Assembly (NCBI GenBank): GCA_016934135.1
Contig: JAFGTK010000305.1
Span: forward strand, 1-8,899
DNA length: 8,899 nt
DNA from: Deltaproteobacteria bacterium
Lineage (GTDB): Bacteria; Desulfobacterota; Desulfomonilia; UBA1062
Direction of reading: 5' to 3'
Both the position numbers and the translations under genes were made by a program. Each line of letters opens with the position of its first letter. The first letter of the stretch is position 1. The notes under the pieces were generated by a model. The model made no database searches, had not been told where the DNA came from, and worked only from the letters and a program-made list of their open reading frames with translations. This document shows, in pieces, positions 1 to 5,906 of this stretch.

Positions 1-501
1 AAGATCTTTATCTTCAAGCCGGTCGTCGAGATCGGAGAACGGCTCGGTTATCTGCCTGGTGACGAGCAGGAAAAGCTTGCCCCCTATATGCGTGGCGTAA
101 CCGATCTGATCATCAAACTGCATGGGCAGCGCCCGGCAAACGCCCTGTTCGCCGAGTCGAAAAACTCCGCGATGCAGCTGAATGCGAAAAAGATAGAAGT
201 AATAAGCCTGAATTTTATCAGGGGCATGAATATCGACGATGCCGTGGTCATCATCGATGAGGCCCAGAACATGACGAGATACGAGACGCGCGCGCTGCTT
301 ACCCGCATGGGGGATCACGTGAAGTGCTTTGTCCTGGGGGATACCAATCAGGTGGACCATCCCTATCTCAATGCCTTCAACAACGGCCTGAACTGGATTG
401 TCACAAAGTTCCAGGGACACCGGAACTACGGACACATCGTGCTCAAGGGAAATAAATCCAGGGGTCCTATTACAGACCTGGTGCTGAAGACGGGCCTTTA
501 A
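1..501 (+). CDS. PhoH-family ATPase, C-terminal part (5' end outside window)
   Basis: The open frame enters at base 1 and gives 166 residues before TAA at 499-501. It matches the second half of the PhoH nucleotide-binding domain. Visible features are the LGYLPGD..EKLAP segment (residues 15-28 of the visible part), a Walker B-like VVIIDEAQNMT (82-92), a LLTRMG..VKCFVLGDTNQVD stretch (99-119, sensor-like region) and a family-type ending LKGNKSRGPITDLVLKTGL. The Walker A motif, and any N-terminal PIN domain as in PIN-PhoH (YlaK/PhoH2) proteins, would lie upstream and cannot be seen. PhoH proteins are cytoplasmic P-loop ATPases, and the PIN-fused forms are linked to RNA unwinding or cleavage. Despite the name, nothing here ties it directly to phosphate. 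The first in-frame ATG in the window (88) is internal to the conserved domain, so it is not the start. Confidence 0.87.
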   Translation, partial: KIFIFKPVVEIGERLGYLPGDEQEKLAPYMRGVTDLIIKLHGQRPANALFAESKNSAMQLNAKKIEVISLNFIRGMNIDDAVVIIDEAQNMTRYETRALLTRMGDHVKCFVLGDTNQVDHPYLNAFNNGLNWIVTKFQGHRNYGHIVLKGNKSRGPITDLVLKTGL

Positions 502-518
502 TCCCAGGTTTATATATC

Positions 519-626
519 TTATGCCCGTTGCCTTAAGGCATCACGGTTTTCTTTAATGGAAAAGATCCTCCTGATGGACAAGGATATGAGAATCAGGGTT
601 GTTCCGACAATAATCTGTGTTACCAT
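519..626 (-). CDS. 35-residue single-span membrane microprotein
   Basis: ATG at 626 is preceded by a textbook ribosome binding site, GGAGG at 634-638, with a 7-nt spacer. The frame runs 35 codons to TAA at 519-521. The product begins MVTQIIVGTTLILISLSI and continues with a basic tail (RRIFSIKENRDALRQRA). That is about 17 uncharged hydrophobic residues followed by a positive cytoplasmic flank, as expected of an N-out/C-in single transmembrane peptide. It converges on the PhoH gene with a 17-nt gap. I do not recognise a family. The case rests on the combination of strong RBS, hydrophobic segment and positive-inside tail. A chance ORF of this size is possible. Confidence 0.55.
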   Translation of the reverse strand: MVTQIIVGTTLILISLSIRRIFSIKENRDALRQRA

Positions 627-803
627 TGCAATTCCTCCAGATATGATGCCGCAATTTAACAATCATTTGTGAAACGATGATGAATGAATGGTTAAATTAG
701 CATGAAAAAATTGAGAAATAAGTGTATGCGGGTGCAATTGAGAATGCGGGTTGAATAAATGATTTCAATCATTCTTCGCATGCGCTTCCCGCTTAGCCTC
801 TGG

Positions 804-876
804 CTATGCAGGACAAGACGCTGGACGTGAAGCTTGGGTTCGATTCCCCGCAGATTGCTTAAGGAATAGGGTCCAG
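804..876 (+). repeat. Diverged intergenic repeat, copy A
   Basis: This copy aligns base by base with 1085-1155 at roughly 80% identity. Shared blocks include GACAAGACGC, GACGTGAAGC, ATTCC.CGCAG and GGAATAGGG.CCAG. The 3' half is a degraded inverted repeat: ATTCC (842-846) can pair with GGAAT (863-867), but the inner CGCAG partner has been lost. The orientation is the same as copy B and the copies start 281 bp apart. Confidence 0.65.
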
Positions 877-1084
877 GGCTTGACCTGGGGTTCATACCAT
901 TGATTTATAGTGTCTGATGACCTTGTTCTTCGGCCATGTTCTCGGGGAATATGCAAAAAATTAACGAGACCTTCATCGCGGGTTAACAAACCTTTGGTAT
1001 TGTTTTTTCTGACAGACGGCTGACTCGTGTACCGGTTCAGTGTTTGAATCCGTGTTCTCGTCCGGTTCAGGCTTCGTTTTTTAA

Positions 1085-1155
1085 CTACGCCCGACAAGAC
1101 GCCTGACGTGAAGCATAGGTTCATTCCTCGCAGTTTGCTGCGGAATAGGGACCAG
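1085..1155 (+). repeat. Diverged intergenic repeat, copy B, with hairpin
   Basis: This is the second copy of the 71-73 bp element at 804-876. It retains a good hairpin near its 3' end: ATTCC-T-CGCAG, a TTTG-type loop, then CTGCG-GAAT (about 1123-1146), a stem of about ten pairs with one bulged T. The design of a conserved lead sequence plus a CGCAG/CTGCG palindrome resembles REP-like dispersed palindromic units. Whether further copies exist in the genome cannot be judged from this window. Confidence 0.65.
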
Positions 1156-1217
1156 AAATGGTTAGCTCTGCACCGATATTATACGGATCGATTACAGTGC
1201 AATATACTGACGGGTGG

Positions 1218-1248
1218 GCCCCCTCAAAGGTGAGGGGGCTGAATTTTT
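1218..1248 (+). terminator. Intrinsic terminator-like hairpin
   Basis: A perfect 9-bp stem, GCCCCCTCA (1218-1226) and TGAGGGGGC (1231-1239), closes an AAGG loop. It is followed after GAA-type spacing by five T residues (1244-1248). The T-run lies only on the plus side, so it would stop plus-strand transcription. No recognisable gene ends immediately upstream, so it is either an orphan terminator of a lost gene or the end of an unannotated short transcript. The T-run starts 4 nt beyond the stem, which weakens it slightly. Confidence 0.5.
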
Positions 1249-1268
1249 CTACCATGAGACATCGGTCG

Positions 1269-1471
1269 CGTTTGAATGAAAAGCTTCATCAGATTAAGGA
1301 AAATTCCGCAATTGGCGGATTAGGGCCAAGTAATAGTTGAACCAGATACTTGCCTTCAACTGGCAGCGCGAGCATGAGACCAAGCCAATCGATATGAGGG
1401 GCATCATAAAAGAGACGCTCAAACTGATCAGGGCAATTATCCCGATAGCCACGTGGTCAGTGTTCTGTTAA
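1269..1471 (+). pseudogene. Remnant of a HisKA-type sensor histidine kinase gene
   Basis: Two adjacent fragments in different frames read as parts of one kinase dimerisation/phosphoacceptor region. Fragment 1 (1269-1325) encodes RLNEKLHQIKENSAIGGLG, resembling the RLE.QL.QAQKMEAIG.LAGG lead-in to the catalytic histidine in NtrB-like and hybrid kinases. Fragment 2 (1337-1471) encodes LNQILAFNWQREHETKPIDM and then RGIIKETLKLIRAIIP. It matches the LV.QILAFSRQRE...P.D......E.LKLLRA.LP segment that follows the phosphoacceptor helix. The intervening HDFNN-containing stretch with the histidine is deleted. Fragment 2 ends at TAA (1469-1471) with no ATPase domain following. There is no start codon or RBS, so this is a dead fragment. 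Fragment 2 is the more convincing of the two. Confidence 0.6.
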
Positions 1472-1602
1472 AATTATGTTCTTGAGAAGTACCGGAAGTT
1501 CATGTGCCTGAACAGTAAAAAAAGAATATGAAAAATACATTCTTCAGAAAGAATTTACCCCCGGTTCAATATATCCTCACAAAGAAGTGCAACAATGCGG
1601 TC
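1472..1602. other. Intergenic, no gene seen
   Basis: This AT-rich stretch lies between the kinase remnant and the promoter-like TATAAT at 1603. It contains only a weak 6-bp hairpin (ATTCTT-CAGA-AAGAAT, 1539-1554) with no T-run. Nothing here can be supported as coding. Confidence 0.5.
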
Positions 1603-1608
1603 TATAAT
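1603..1608 (+). promoter_or_regulatory. Candidate -10 box (TATAAT) upstream of small exported-protein gene
   Basis: A perfect TATAAT lies about 100 nt before the ATG at 1710. No good -35 hexamer is present at 16-18 nt spacing (the best position reads CAAAGA), so the promoter would be weak, need an activator, or be fortuitous. Confidence 0.3.
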
Positions 1609-1652
1609 TAGTGAAGAGTCACCGTTCATGTGTGAGTGAAGTATTGAAATAT

Positions 1653-1682
1653 GCCTGTCGGGCGGTACCTACCGACATAGGA
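1653..1682 (+). promoter_or_regulatory. Hairpin in the 5' leader of the 66-codon gene
   Basis: TGTCGG (1656-1661) pairs perfectly with CCGACA (1672-1677) around a 10-nt loop containing the palindrome GGTACC. The flanking CC/GG can extend the stem after a bulge. It sits about 30 nt before the ribosome binding site at 1696-1703. It could be an mRNA structure affecting translation. I see no match to a known riboswitch core. Confidence 0.3.
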
Positions 1683-1709
1683 TGGTTTTCGATACGAGGA
1701 GGGCAGAAG

Positions 1710-1910
1710 ATGACACGGGTTGTTTTTTTATTGTTAATCCTGGTGCTGTCACCGGCCGGGATGTTATGGGCGGTAAACTATATCATCCGTGACATAGGGA
1801 CTTATACCGGAATGACAGACCGGCTTCAGGCAGGGGCCGGATTCACCCTCCACGCAGCGCCAAGGATACACGCAAAGTGCGGATATCTCATTGCAGAGGA
1901 AGATGTCTGA
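1710..1910 (+). CDS. Small putative exported protein, 66 residues
   Basis: ATG at 1710 has a strong purine-rich Shine-Dalgarno sequence, GAGGAGGG (1696-1703), 6 nt upstream. That decides this start over the in-frame GTG at 1611, which has no RBS and overlaps the TATAAT. The product opens with a signal-peptide-like stretch: MTR, then about 15 hydrophobic residues (VVFLLLILVLSPAGMLW), then Ala at position 21 as a plausible cleavage site. The mature part would be about 45 residues (VNYIIRDIGTYTG...), with one cysteine and an acidic end (IAEEDV). I do not recognise a family. The gene stops 41 nt before the convergent ppx stop codon, and no terminator is visible in the gap. It could also be a signal-peptide-bearing remnant of a longer gene. 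Confidence 0.5.
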   Translation: MTRVVFLLLILVLSPAGMLWAVNYIIRDIGTYTGMTDRLQAGAGFTLHAAPRIHAKCGYLIAEEDV

Positions 1911-1929
1911 AAACATGAAGGAGGATAGG

Positions 1930-1962
1930 ATGATGTATCACGTTGCTGCTTTCAGCTCGTAG
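1930..1962 (+). other. Strong RBS followed by a 10-codon mini-ORF overlapping the ppx end
   Basis: AAGGAGG (1918-1924) followed 5 nt later by ATG (1930) forms an ideal translation start. The frame nevertheless closes after 10 codons (MMYHVAAFSS, TAG at 1960-1962), 11 bp into the convergent ppx gene. It looks like the 5' end of a gene cut off by a rearrangement, the second gene of a unit that begins at 1710, or a chance match. No function is proposed. Confidence 0.25.
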
Positions 1963-3565
1963 CCGATTGCAGGGCCACGGGTTCTTTTATCTGCATGATC
2001 AGGTTTTTCCCGAAGATCTTCTTGAAGACCTCACGGTGCCTCAAGACGCCCCAGAGTTCGAGCTGGCAGTCTCCGGCAGGGGTGATCTCGAGGATTACCG
2101 TCTGAGGATCCTTCACCTGGAATCTGGCGTTGCCGACCAGACCTCCATGGCTGCGATCGAGGCTTTCAGCCAGGCGGAGAAAGACCGATTGTGTCCTCAC
2201 GATATCACGGTCCTTTTCTTCCAATGCCTTCAAGGCCGGGTGTTTCTTCCCCGGAAACGACTTGCGGTGGAAAAGAACCGTTGCGGCCATGATGGCAAGT
2301 TCATCCTGGTTGAAGCCCAGGAGGTCGGCATTGCGGATAAAGTGAGCGCTGTTGGAATGGTGATTGGTGTAAGAGATGAATGTCCCTATGTCGTGGAGCT
2401 GGGCAGCATAGTAAAGCAGCTCACGCTTGATCTGTCCCTGCTTGTGAAGACCTGTTTCATAGGCGCTGTCAAAGAGAGAAAGCGACAGCCTTGCCACATT
2501 GTTTGCATGCTGCTCGTCAAAGCTGCACCTTCTCCCGAGCTTCAGGACGCTTCGCTGTCTGACCGACAGCTCGTCCATGAGGGGATGCTCGCTCCGGTAG
2601 AGATAGTTCACGAGAAGCCCGTCCCGAAGCTCCCTGTTGCTGATGCAGATCTCCTTGATCCTGAGCTCTGAAAGGATGAAATCGAGGATTACGGCCCCGC
2701 CGATGATGATGTCGGCCCGCCTTGGATTAAGGCCAGGCAGGGTCAGGCGTTTTTTTAAGGGCATCGAGCAGAGGATCTCGATTACCTGCTTCAGATCCTT
2801 GAGCCGCAACACCCCCTTTTTTTCCATGGTGCCGTTATGGATGACCTGGCAGGCTACCTCCGCAAGGCTCTGTATGGTGCCCGAGCTTCCAAACGCCTTT
2901 TGAATGTTGAACCCCTTGAGGTGCTGCAGGGTGCGAATGCTCTTGTTACGCACGAAATTCAGCAGATTCTTGTATCGTTTCGGAGATATCGGGCCTTCGG
3001 TGTTTTTCAGGTAAAGCATGGTCAGCCTGATTGCCCCGAGCTTAAGGCTGTCAAGGAACAGATGCTCCTTTTCGTTTCCTACGATGATCTCCGTGCTTCC
3101 GCCGCCGATGTCTATGAAAAGGGAATTGCCCTGGATGTTGGTGCCGCTTGAGACACCGAGGTAGATGAGACGTGCCTCCTCTTTGCCTGATATCACACGG
3201 AGGTCGATGCCGGCCTCCTGCTTGAGCCGGGCTATGAACTCCTGCCTGTTCTTGGCGTCGCGTGTGGCTGATGTCCCTACCGCTATTATCCTTTCAGCCT
3301 TGAATGACCGCGCCATGGTCTCGAAGTTGCGGCAGACATTGACCGCCCTTTCCATGGCATCGACTTTGAGTATTTTGTCGTTGAATTCGTTGGCCCCGAG
3401 ACGGACCATCTCCTTTTGCCTGGAGAGGATGGTATAGGAGTGGTTCGGATTGATCCGTACAATCATGATACGCACGGAATTGGTCCCCATGTCCATGAAG
3501 GCGATTACGCTGTTGGTATCCTGTACATCCGGTAAAGCCCGCGATATCGGGTTCTCAATGGGCAT
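1952..3565 (-). CDS. ppx: Exopolyphosphatase of the Ppx/GppA family with C-terminal HD domain
   Basis: This 537-residue protein would remove terminal phosphates from polyP and, in this family, may hydrolyse pppGpp. The N-terminal actin-like ASKHA fold shows DMGTNSVR (25-32, phosphate 1 loop), GTSATRDAKN (97-106), GKEEARLIYLGV (127-138), DIGGGSTE (152-159, phosphate 2 loop), GSSGT (226-230) and PGLNPRRADIIIGG (277-290). The C-terminal HD domain has H353, LHDIG (390-394), HH (402-403), FHRK (432-435) and RLAESLDRSH (464-473). The length suits the long HD-containing Ppx class. The start overlaps the end of the upstream gene by 11 bp, with GAGGCAAAGG just before the ATG, so it is the last, translationally coupled gene of the polyP operon. 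Ppx and GppA activities cannot be separated from sequence alone, but the ppk1 linkage favours exopolyphosphatase. Confidence 0.94.
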   Translation of the reverse strand: MPIENPISRALPDVQDTNSVIAFMDMGTNSVRIMIVRINPNHSYTILSRQKEMVRLGANEFNDKILKVDAMERAVNVCRNFETMARSFKAERIIAVGTSATRDAKNRQEFIARLKQEAGIDLRVISGKEEARLIYLGVSSGTNIQGNSLFIDIGGGSTEIIVGNEKEHLFLDSLKLGAIRLTMLYLKNTEGPISPKRYKNLLNFVRNKSIRTLQHLKGFNIQKAFGSSGTIQSLAEVACQVIHNGTMEKKGVLRLKDLKQVIEILCSMPLKKRLTLPGLNPRRADIIIGGAVILDFILSELRIKEICISNRELRDGLLVNYLYRSEHPLMDELSVRQRSVLKLGRRCSFDEQHANNVARLSLSLFDSAYETGLHKQGQIKRELLYYAAQLHDIGTFISYTNHHSNSAHFIRNADLLGFNQDELAIMAATVLFHRKSFPGKKHPALKALEEKDRDIVRTQSVFLRLAESLDRSHGGLVGNARFQVKDPQTVILEITPAGDCQLELWGVLRHREVFKKIFGKNLIMQIKEPVALQSATS

Positions 3566-4904
3566 CCTTTGCCTCTTCTATCTCCACATCCAGATCGAAT
3601 GCCGCCTTCATCAGGTCGCTTTTGATACGTCCATATGCTATCTCTTCTTCGGCATCACCCGAAGATATGAAATGAATGACGATCCTGTCTTTTTCAATCG
3701 AGCAGTCAAGATCCCCGACAATATTCCGGTGGGTCCGGTCGAGGCCGTCGGCGAGCCTGAGTATGGCCGCGAGTTTTACCACAATACTTCTGTTACCCTT
3801 GCTCAATTCAGAGAAGATATCATGTTTTTCACGGGGAAGTGCCTTGCGGTGATACCGCGCGACAAGGGCTATGATATCTATTTCTTCCTCGCTGAAACAG
3901 TTCAGGCCGTGCTCCCTTATAAGCTCCATTGACTTCTTGTGGTGCCCATTTGTCCCATAAGCTATCCCGATATCATGAAGGATCGAGGCGCATTCAAGGA
4001 TGTTGCGCTCGCGCATCGACAAAGAGTGCAGCTTGGTCAGGTCGTCGAATATCTTCAGGGCTATCCTTGTGGTCTGAAGAGCGTGTCCCACTTCGAAGCC
4101 ATGCTCCCTGCCGAGCGCCAGCGCCTGTGAAACGCATACATTACGTTTAAATTCCTTTTTGTCCGGATCGTCTTCGGCTAAGGCGCTGCTGAATCCCTTT
4201 CCGGAAAGAACCATACGGGCATATATCTCCGGCAGCCCCTTTTCCCTTACAGATTGAGCGGCAAGGTCGACATCGTAAGGGACCAGGTAGTGGTTTACCT
4301 GGAAGGAGCGGTCTGTCAGCTTCAGCACGGCATATGACGCCCGCGGATCGCCCGTATCCTGTATCCCCAACCCGCCCGGATTGATGAAGGTTGTCCCGTC
4401 GACTTCCCGTACAAACGGCCGATGGGAGTGACCGCACAGGACGATATCGGCCTGGGCCATGTCTGACAGCTCTCTGAGCCTTTCCTCCGGGGTGTCCTGA
4501 GAAAGGTGCTCGTCAATGGATTCAGGGCTTCCGTGAACCATGAGGATCTCCCATCCGTTTCTGGTCAGCCGTCGCTGTTCAGGCAGGGTCCTGATATAGT
4601 CCATGCTGGCATCCGAGAGCTCTTCATAGGTGAACTTCCACATGGCGTACTTGTCAGGGTGTTTCTTCTTTTTCCACGTGCGGGCCTTTCCGGGGAAATC
4701 GAGGATTTTCCGGTCATAGTTGCCTATGATACCGGTGACCTCCTCACTGGAGAGCTTGGATGCGGTCTGATGAGGATAAGCCCCGCCGCCTATGATATCG
4801 CCCAGGTCCCAGATCTCCTCGATGCAGCGGCCTGTCAGGTCCTTGAGGACTGCTTCCAGTGCTGTAAAGTTAGCATGGATATCTCCGATTATCGCGATAT
4901 TCAT
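3555..4904 (-). CDS. Calcineurin-like metallophosphoesterase fused to an HD domain
   Basis: This 449-residue fusion carries two metal-dependent hydrolase modules. Residues 1-215 are a YfcE/MJ0936-type metallophosphoesterase with all metal-ligand motifs: D8-I-H10, GD36 (GDIIGGG), GN62YD, H124 (VHGSP) and GH159SH161, then FINPGG. Residues about 255-440 form an HD domain: H274, LHDIG (309-313), HH (321-322), YHRK (351-354) and RLADGLDRTH (383-392). This HD part is clearly homologous to the C-terminal domain of the adjacent Ppx. AAAGGAG lies 5 nt before the ATG, and the CHAD stop codon is 12 nt upstream. The substrate is unknown. Calcineurin-like enzymes include eukaryotic endopolyphosphatases (Ppn1, Ppn2) and cyclic-nucleotide or dinucleotide phosphodiesterases. 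The operon makes polyP or a related phosphoanhydride a reasonable inference. Family calls are secure; function is not. Confidence 0.92.
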   Translation of the reverse strand: MNIAIIGDIHANFTALEAVLKDLTGRCIEEIWDLGDIIGGGAYPHQTASKLSSEEVTGIIGNYDRKILDFPGKARTWKKKKHPDKYAMWKFTYEELSDASMDYIRTLPEQRRLTRNGWEILMVHGSPESIDEHLSQDTPEERLRELSDMAQADIVLCGHSHRPFVREVDGTTFINPGGLGIQDTGDPRASYAVLKLTDRSFQVNHYLVPYDVDLAAQSVREKGLPEIYARMVLSGKGFSSALAEDDPDKKEFKRNVCVSQALALGREHGFEVGHALQTTRIALKIFDDLTKLHSLSMRERNILECASILHDIGIAYGTNGHHKKSMELIREHGLNCFSEEEIDIIALVARYHRKALPREKHDIFSELSKGNRSIVVKLAAILRLADGLDRTHRNIVGDLDCSIEKDRIVIHFISSGDAEEEIAYGRIKSDLMKAAFDLDVEIEEAKDAH

Positions 4905-4916
4905 GTTCTCTCCTTT

Positions 4917-5906
4917 TCAGGCAACCGTCTGGTCGCTTTGTGCCTGTCGGGCGAGCACGTCAAGGAGTTCCTTCCACTGCTCCTTGTTCTCCTCCCAGCA
5001 AGAGACGAATTCATGGTAGCGTTCTTCCCTGAAGCCGGCACGATCCATTTCCAGGCATTCAATGCCTTTTTTAAGCCTGCCGGCAGGGCGCGTCCCGCCT
5101 GTATATTCAAGCGCACGCTGTCTCTCCTCCTGGTAGAATTCCGGGAGGAACTCGGTCCATACATCGCAGTCGTGGATGTCTCCCAGCATCTCCTGCAGGG
5201 TTTTCGTGGTCTTGATAAAGCCCTTCAGTTCCTTTCCGTAAAGTGGTTCGAAGGCCTCCATGCTGTACCTGAGGTGCTTCACGGCGATGCGCATCTCGTG
5301 AAGCTCCAGTTTGCGTGCAGGGTCATGGATATAGATAACGAACCCGAGCATATCGGCAAGGCGGGCTGATATCTCTTCCCTGGCTGCCCGGAGGCCATAT
5401 TCAGGAGATCCCTTGTCATCCTCAATGAGAAACGGGCTCAGTGCCGTGCGAAGGGTCTCTTCCATGTCGTGTATCACGCCCGAGCCGGTTATGCGGGTCA
5501 TGGCCCTGCATACCTTTTTCTGTATCCTCCGGCGTTTCTGTACAAGCCTCAGGTGAAGTCGCTTCACCCCGTCTTTTTCCCTCCCCGTGCATTCAGCCAG
5601 GAACGACTCTACAAAGATGATCTGTACGTCGGTGTCCCGCGCCGCTCCAAGGGCCTTTGTAACCTTTCGAAAATGTCTGTTCCATAAGGCGGCCTTCTTC
5701 CCCGGCAGGCATGAACCGAACAGGCCGAGCCTTGTCCTGATCCTCCGTGAAGCTACCCGCATCCTATGGACATATTCGGGATCGTCCGCTTTCATTACCC
5801 CGTCTATCTCCTTGGTGAGGGCGTAGAGCTGTTCCAGCAGGGATTGTATCCCGAACCTGACAAATGCCTTGTCCTGAGTTGTCTTGTTTTGGATTACTGT
5901 AGCCAT
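4917..5906 (-). CDS. Stand-alone CHAD-domain protein (polyP-binding family)
   Basis: This 329-residue, helix-rich and very basic protein is made of the two CHAD half-repeats. Repeat 1 has VHRMRVASRRIRTRL (46-60) and LGAARDTDV (86-94). Repeat 2 has LHEMRIAVKHLRYSMEAF (202-219) and LGDIHDCDV (241-249). The conserved histidines H47 and H203 and the Arg/Lys arrays are the residues expected to line the basic pore that binds polyP. Characterised CHAD proteins bind polyP and several localise to polyP granules. No CYTH (triphosphatase) domain precedes it, unlike the common CYTH-CHAD fusions. The ATG at 5906 overlaps the ppk1 stop by 13 bp and has only a weak Shine-Dalgarno sequence, implying coupling to ppk1 translation. 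The frame stays open to 6260, but that upstream part lies within ppk1 and looks non-native, so 5906 is chosen. Confidence 0.94.
   Translation of the reverse strand: MATVIQNKTTQDKAFVRFGIQSLLEQLYALTKEIDGVMKADDPEYVHRMRVASRRIRTRLGLFGSCLPGKKAALWNRHFRKVTKALGAARDTDVQIIFVESFLAECTGREKDGVKRLHLRLVQKRRRIQKKVCRAMTRITGSGVIHDMEETLRTALSPFLIEDDKGSPEYGLRAAREEISARLADMLGFVIYIHDPARKLELHEMRIAVKHLRYSMEAFEPLYGKELKGFIKTTKTLQEMLGDIHDCDVWTEFLPEFYQEERQRALEYTGGTRPAGRLKKGIECLEMDRAGFREERYHEFVSCWEENKEQWKELLDVLARQAQSDQTVA

Larger units (their letters stand above)
627..1268. other. Non-coding, decayed intergenic region
   Basis: No convincing gene was found on either strand in these roughly 640 bases. The longer frames here (minus 692-895 and 804-1124) run through the two diverged repeat copies, lack a Shine-Dalgarno sequence and resemble no protein family. 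The stretch holds the repeat pair (804-876 and 1085-1155), a small AT-rich inverted repeat (AATGAT-TTCA-ATCATT, 758-773) and a terminator-like hairpin (1218-1248). Degenerate repeats, together with the kinase remnant just downstream, suggest old insertions and deletions. Confidence 0.6.

Noticed and set aside
702..758. 18-codon ORF starting ATGAAAAAATTG
   Set aside because: There is no ribosome binding site and no hydrophobic or conserved pattern, so it is indistinguishable from chance in AT-rich DNA.
830..855. tRNA-like T-arm sequence (GGGTTCGATTCCC)
   Set aside because: No matching acceptor, D or anticodon arms can be folded around it, and the sister repeat at 1085-1155 does not preserve the motif.
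804..1124. 106-codon minus-strand frame (and 67-codon frame at 692-895)
   Set aside because: Both translate the diverged repeat copies, have no Shine-Dalgarno sequence, and show low-complexity Arg/Ser/Thr composition without recognisable domains.
1610..1709. Possible c-di-GMP riboswitch in the leader of the 66-codon gene
   Set aside because: Only one simple hairpin with a GGTACC loop is seen. The conserved GEMM core segments and second helix are absent.
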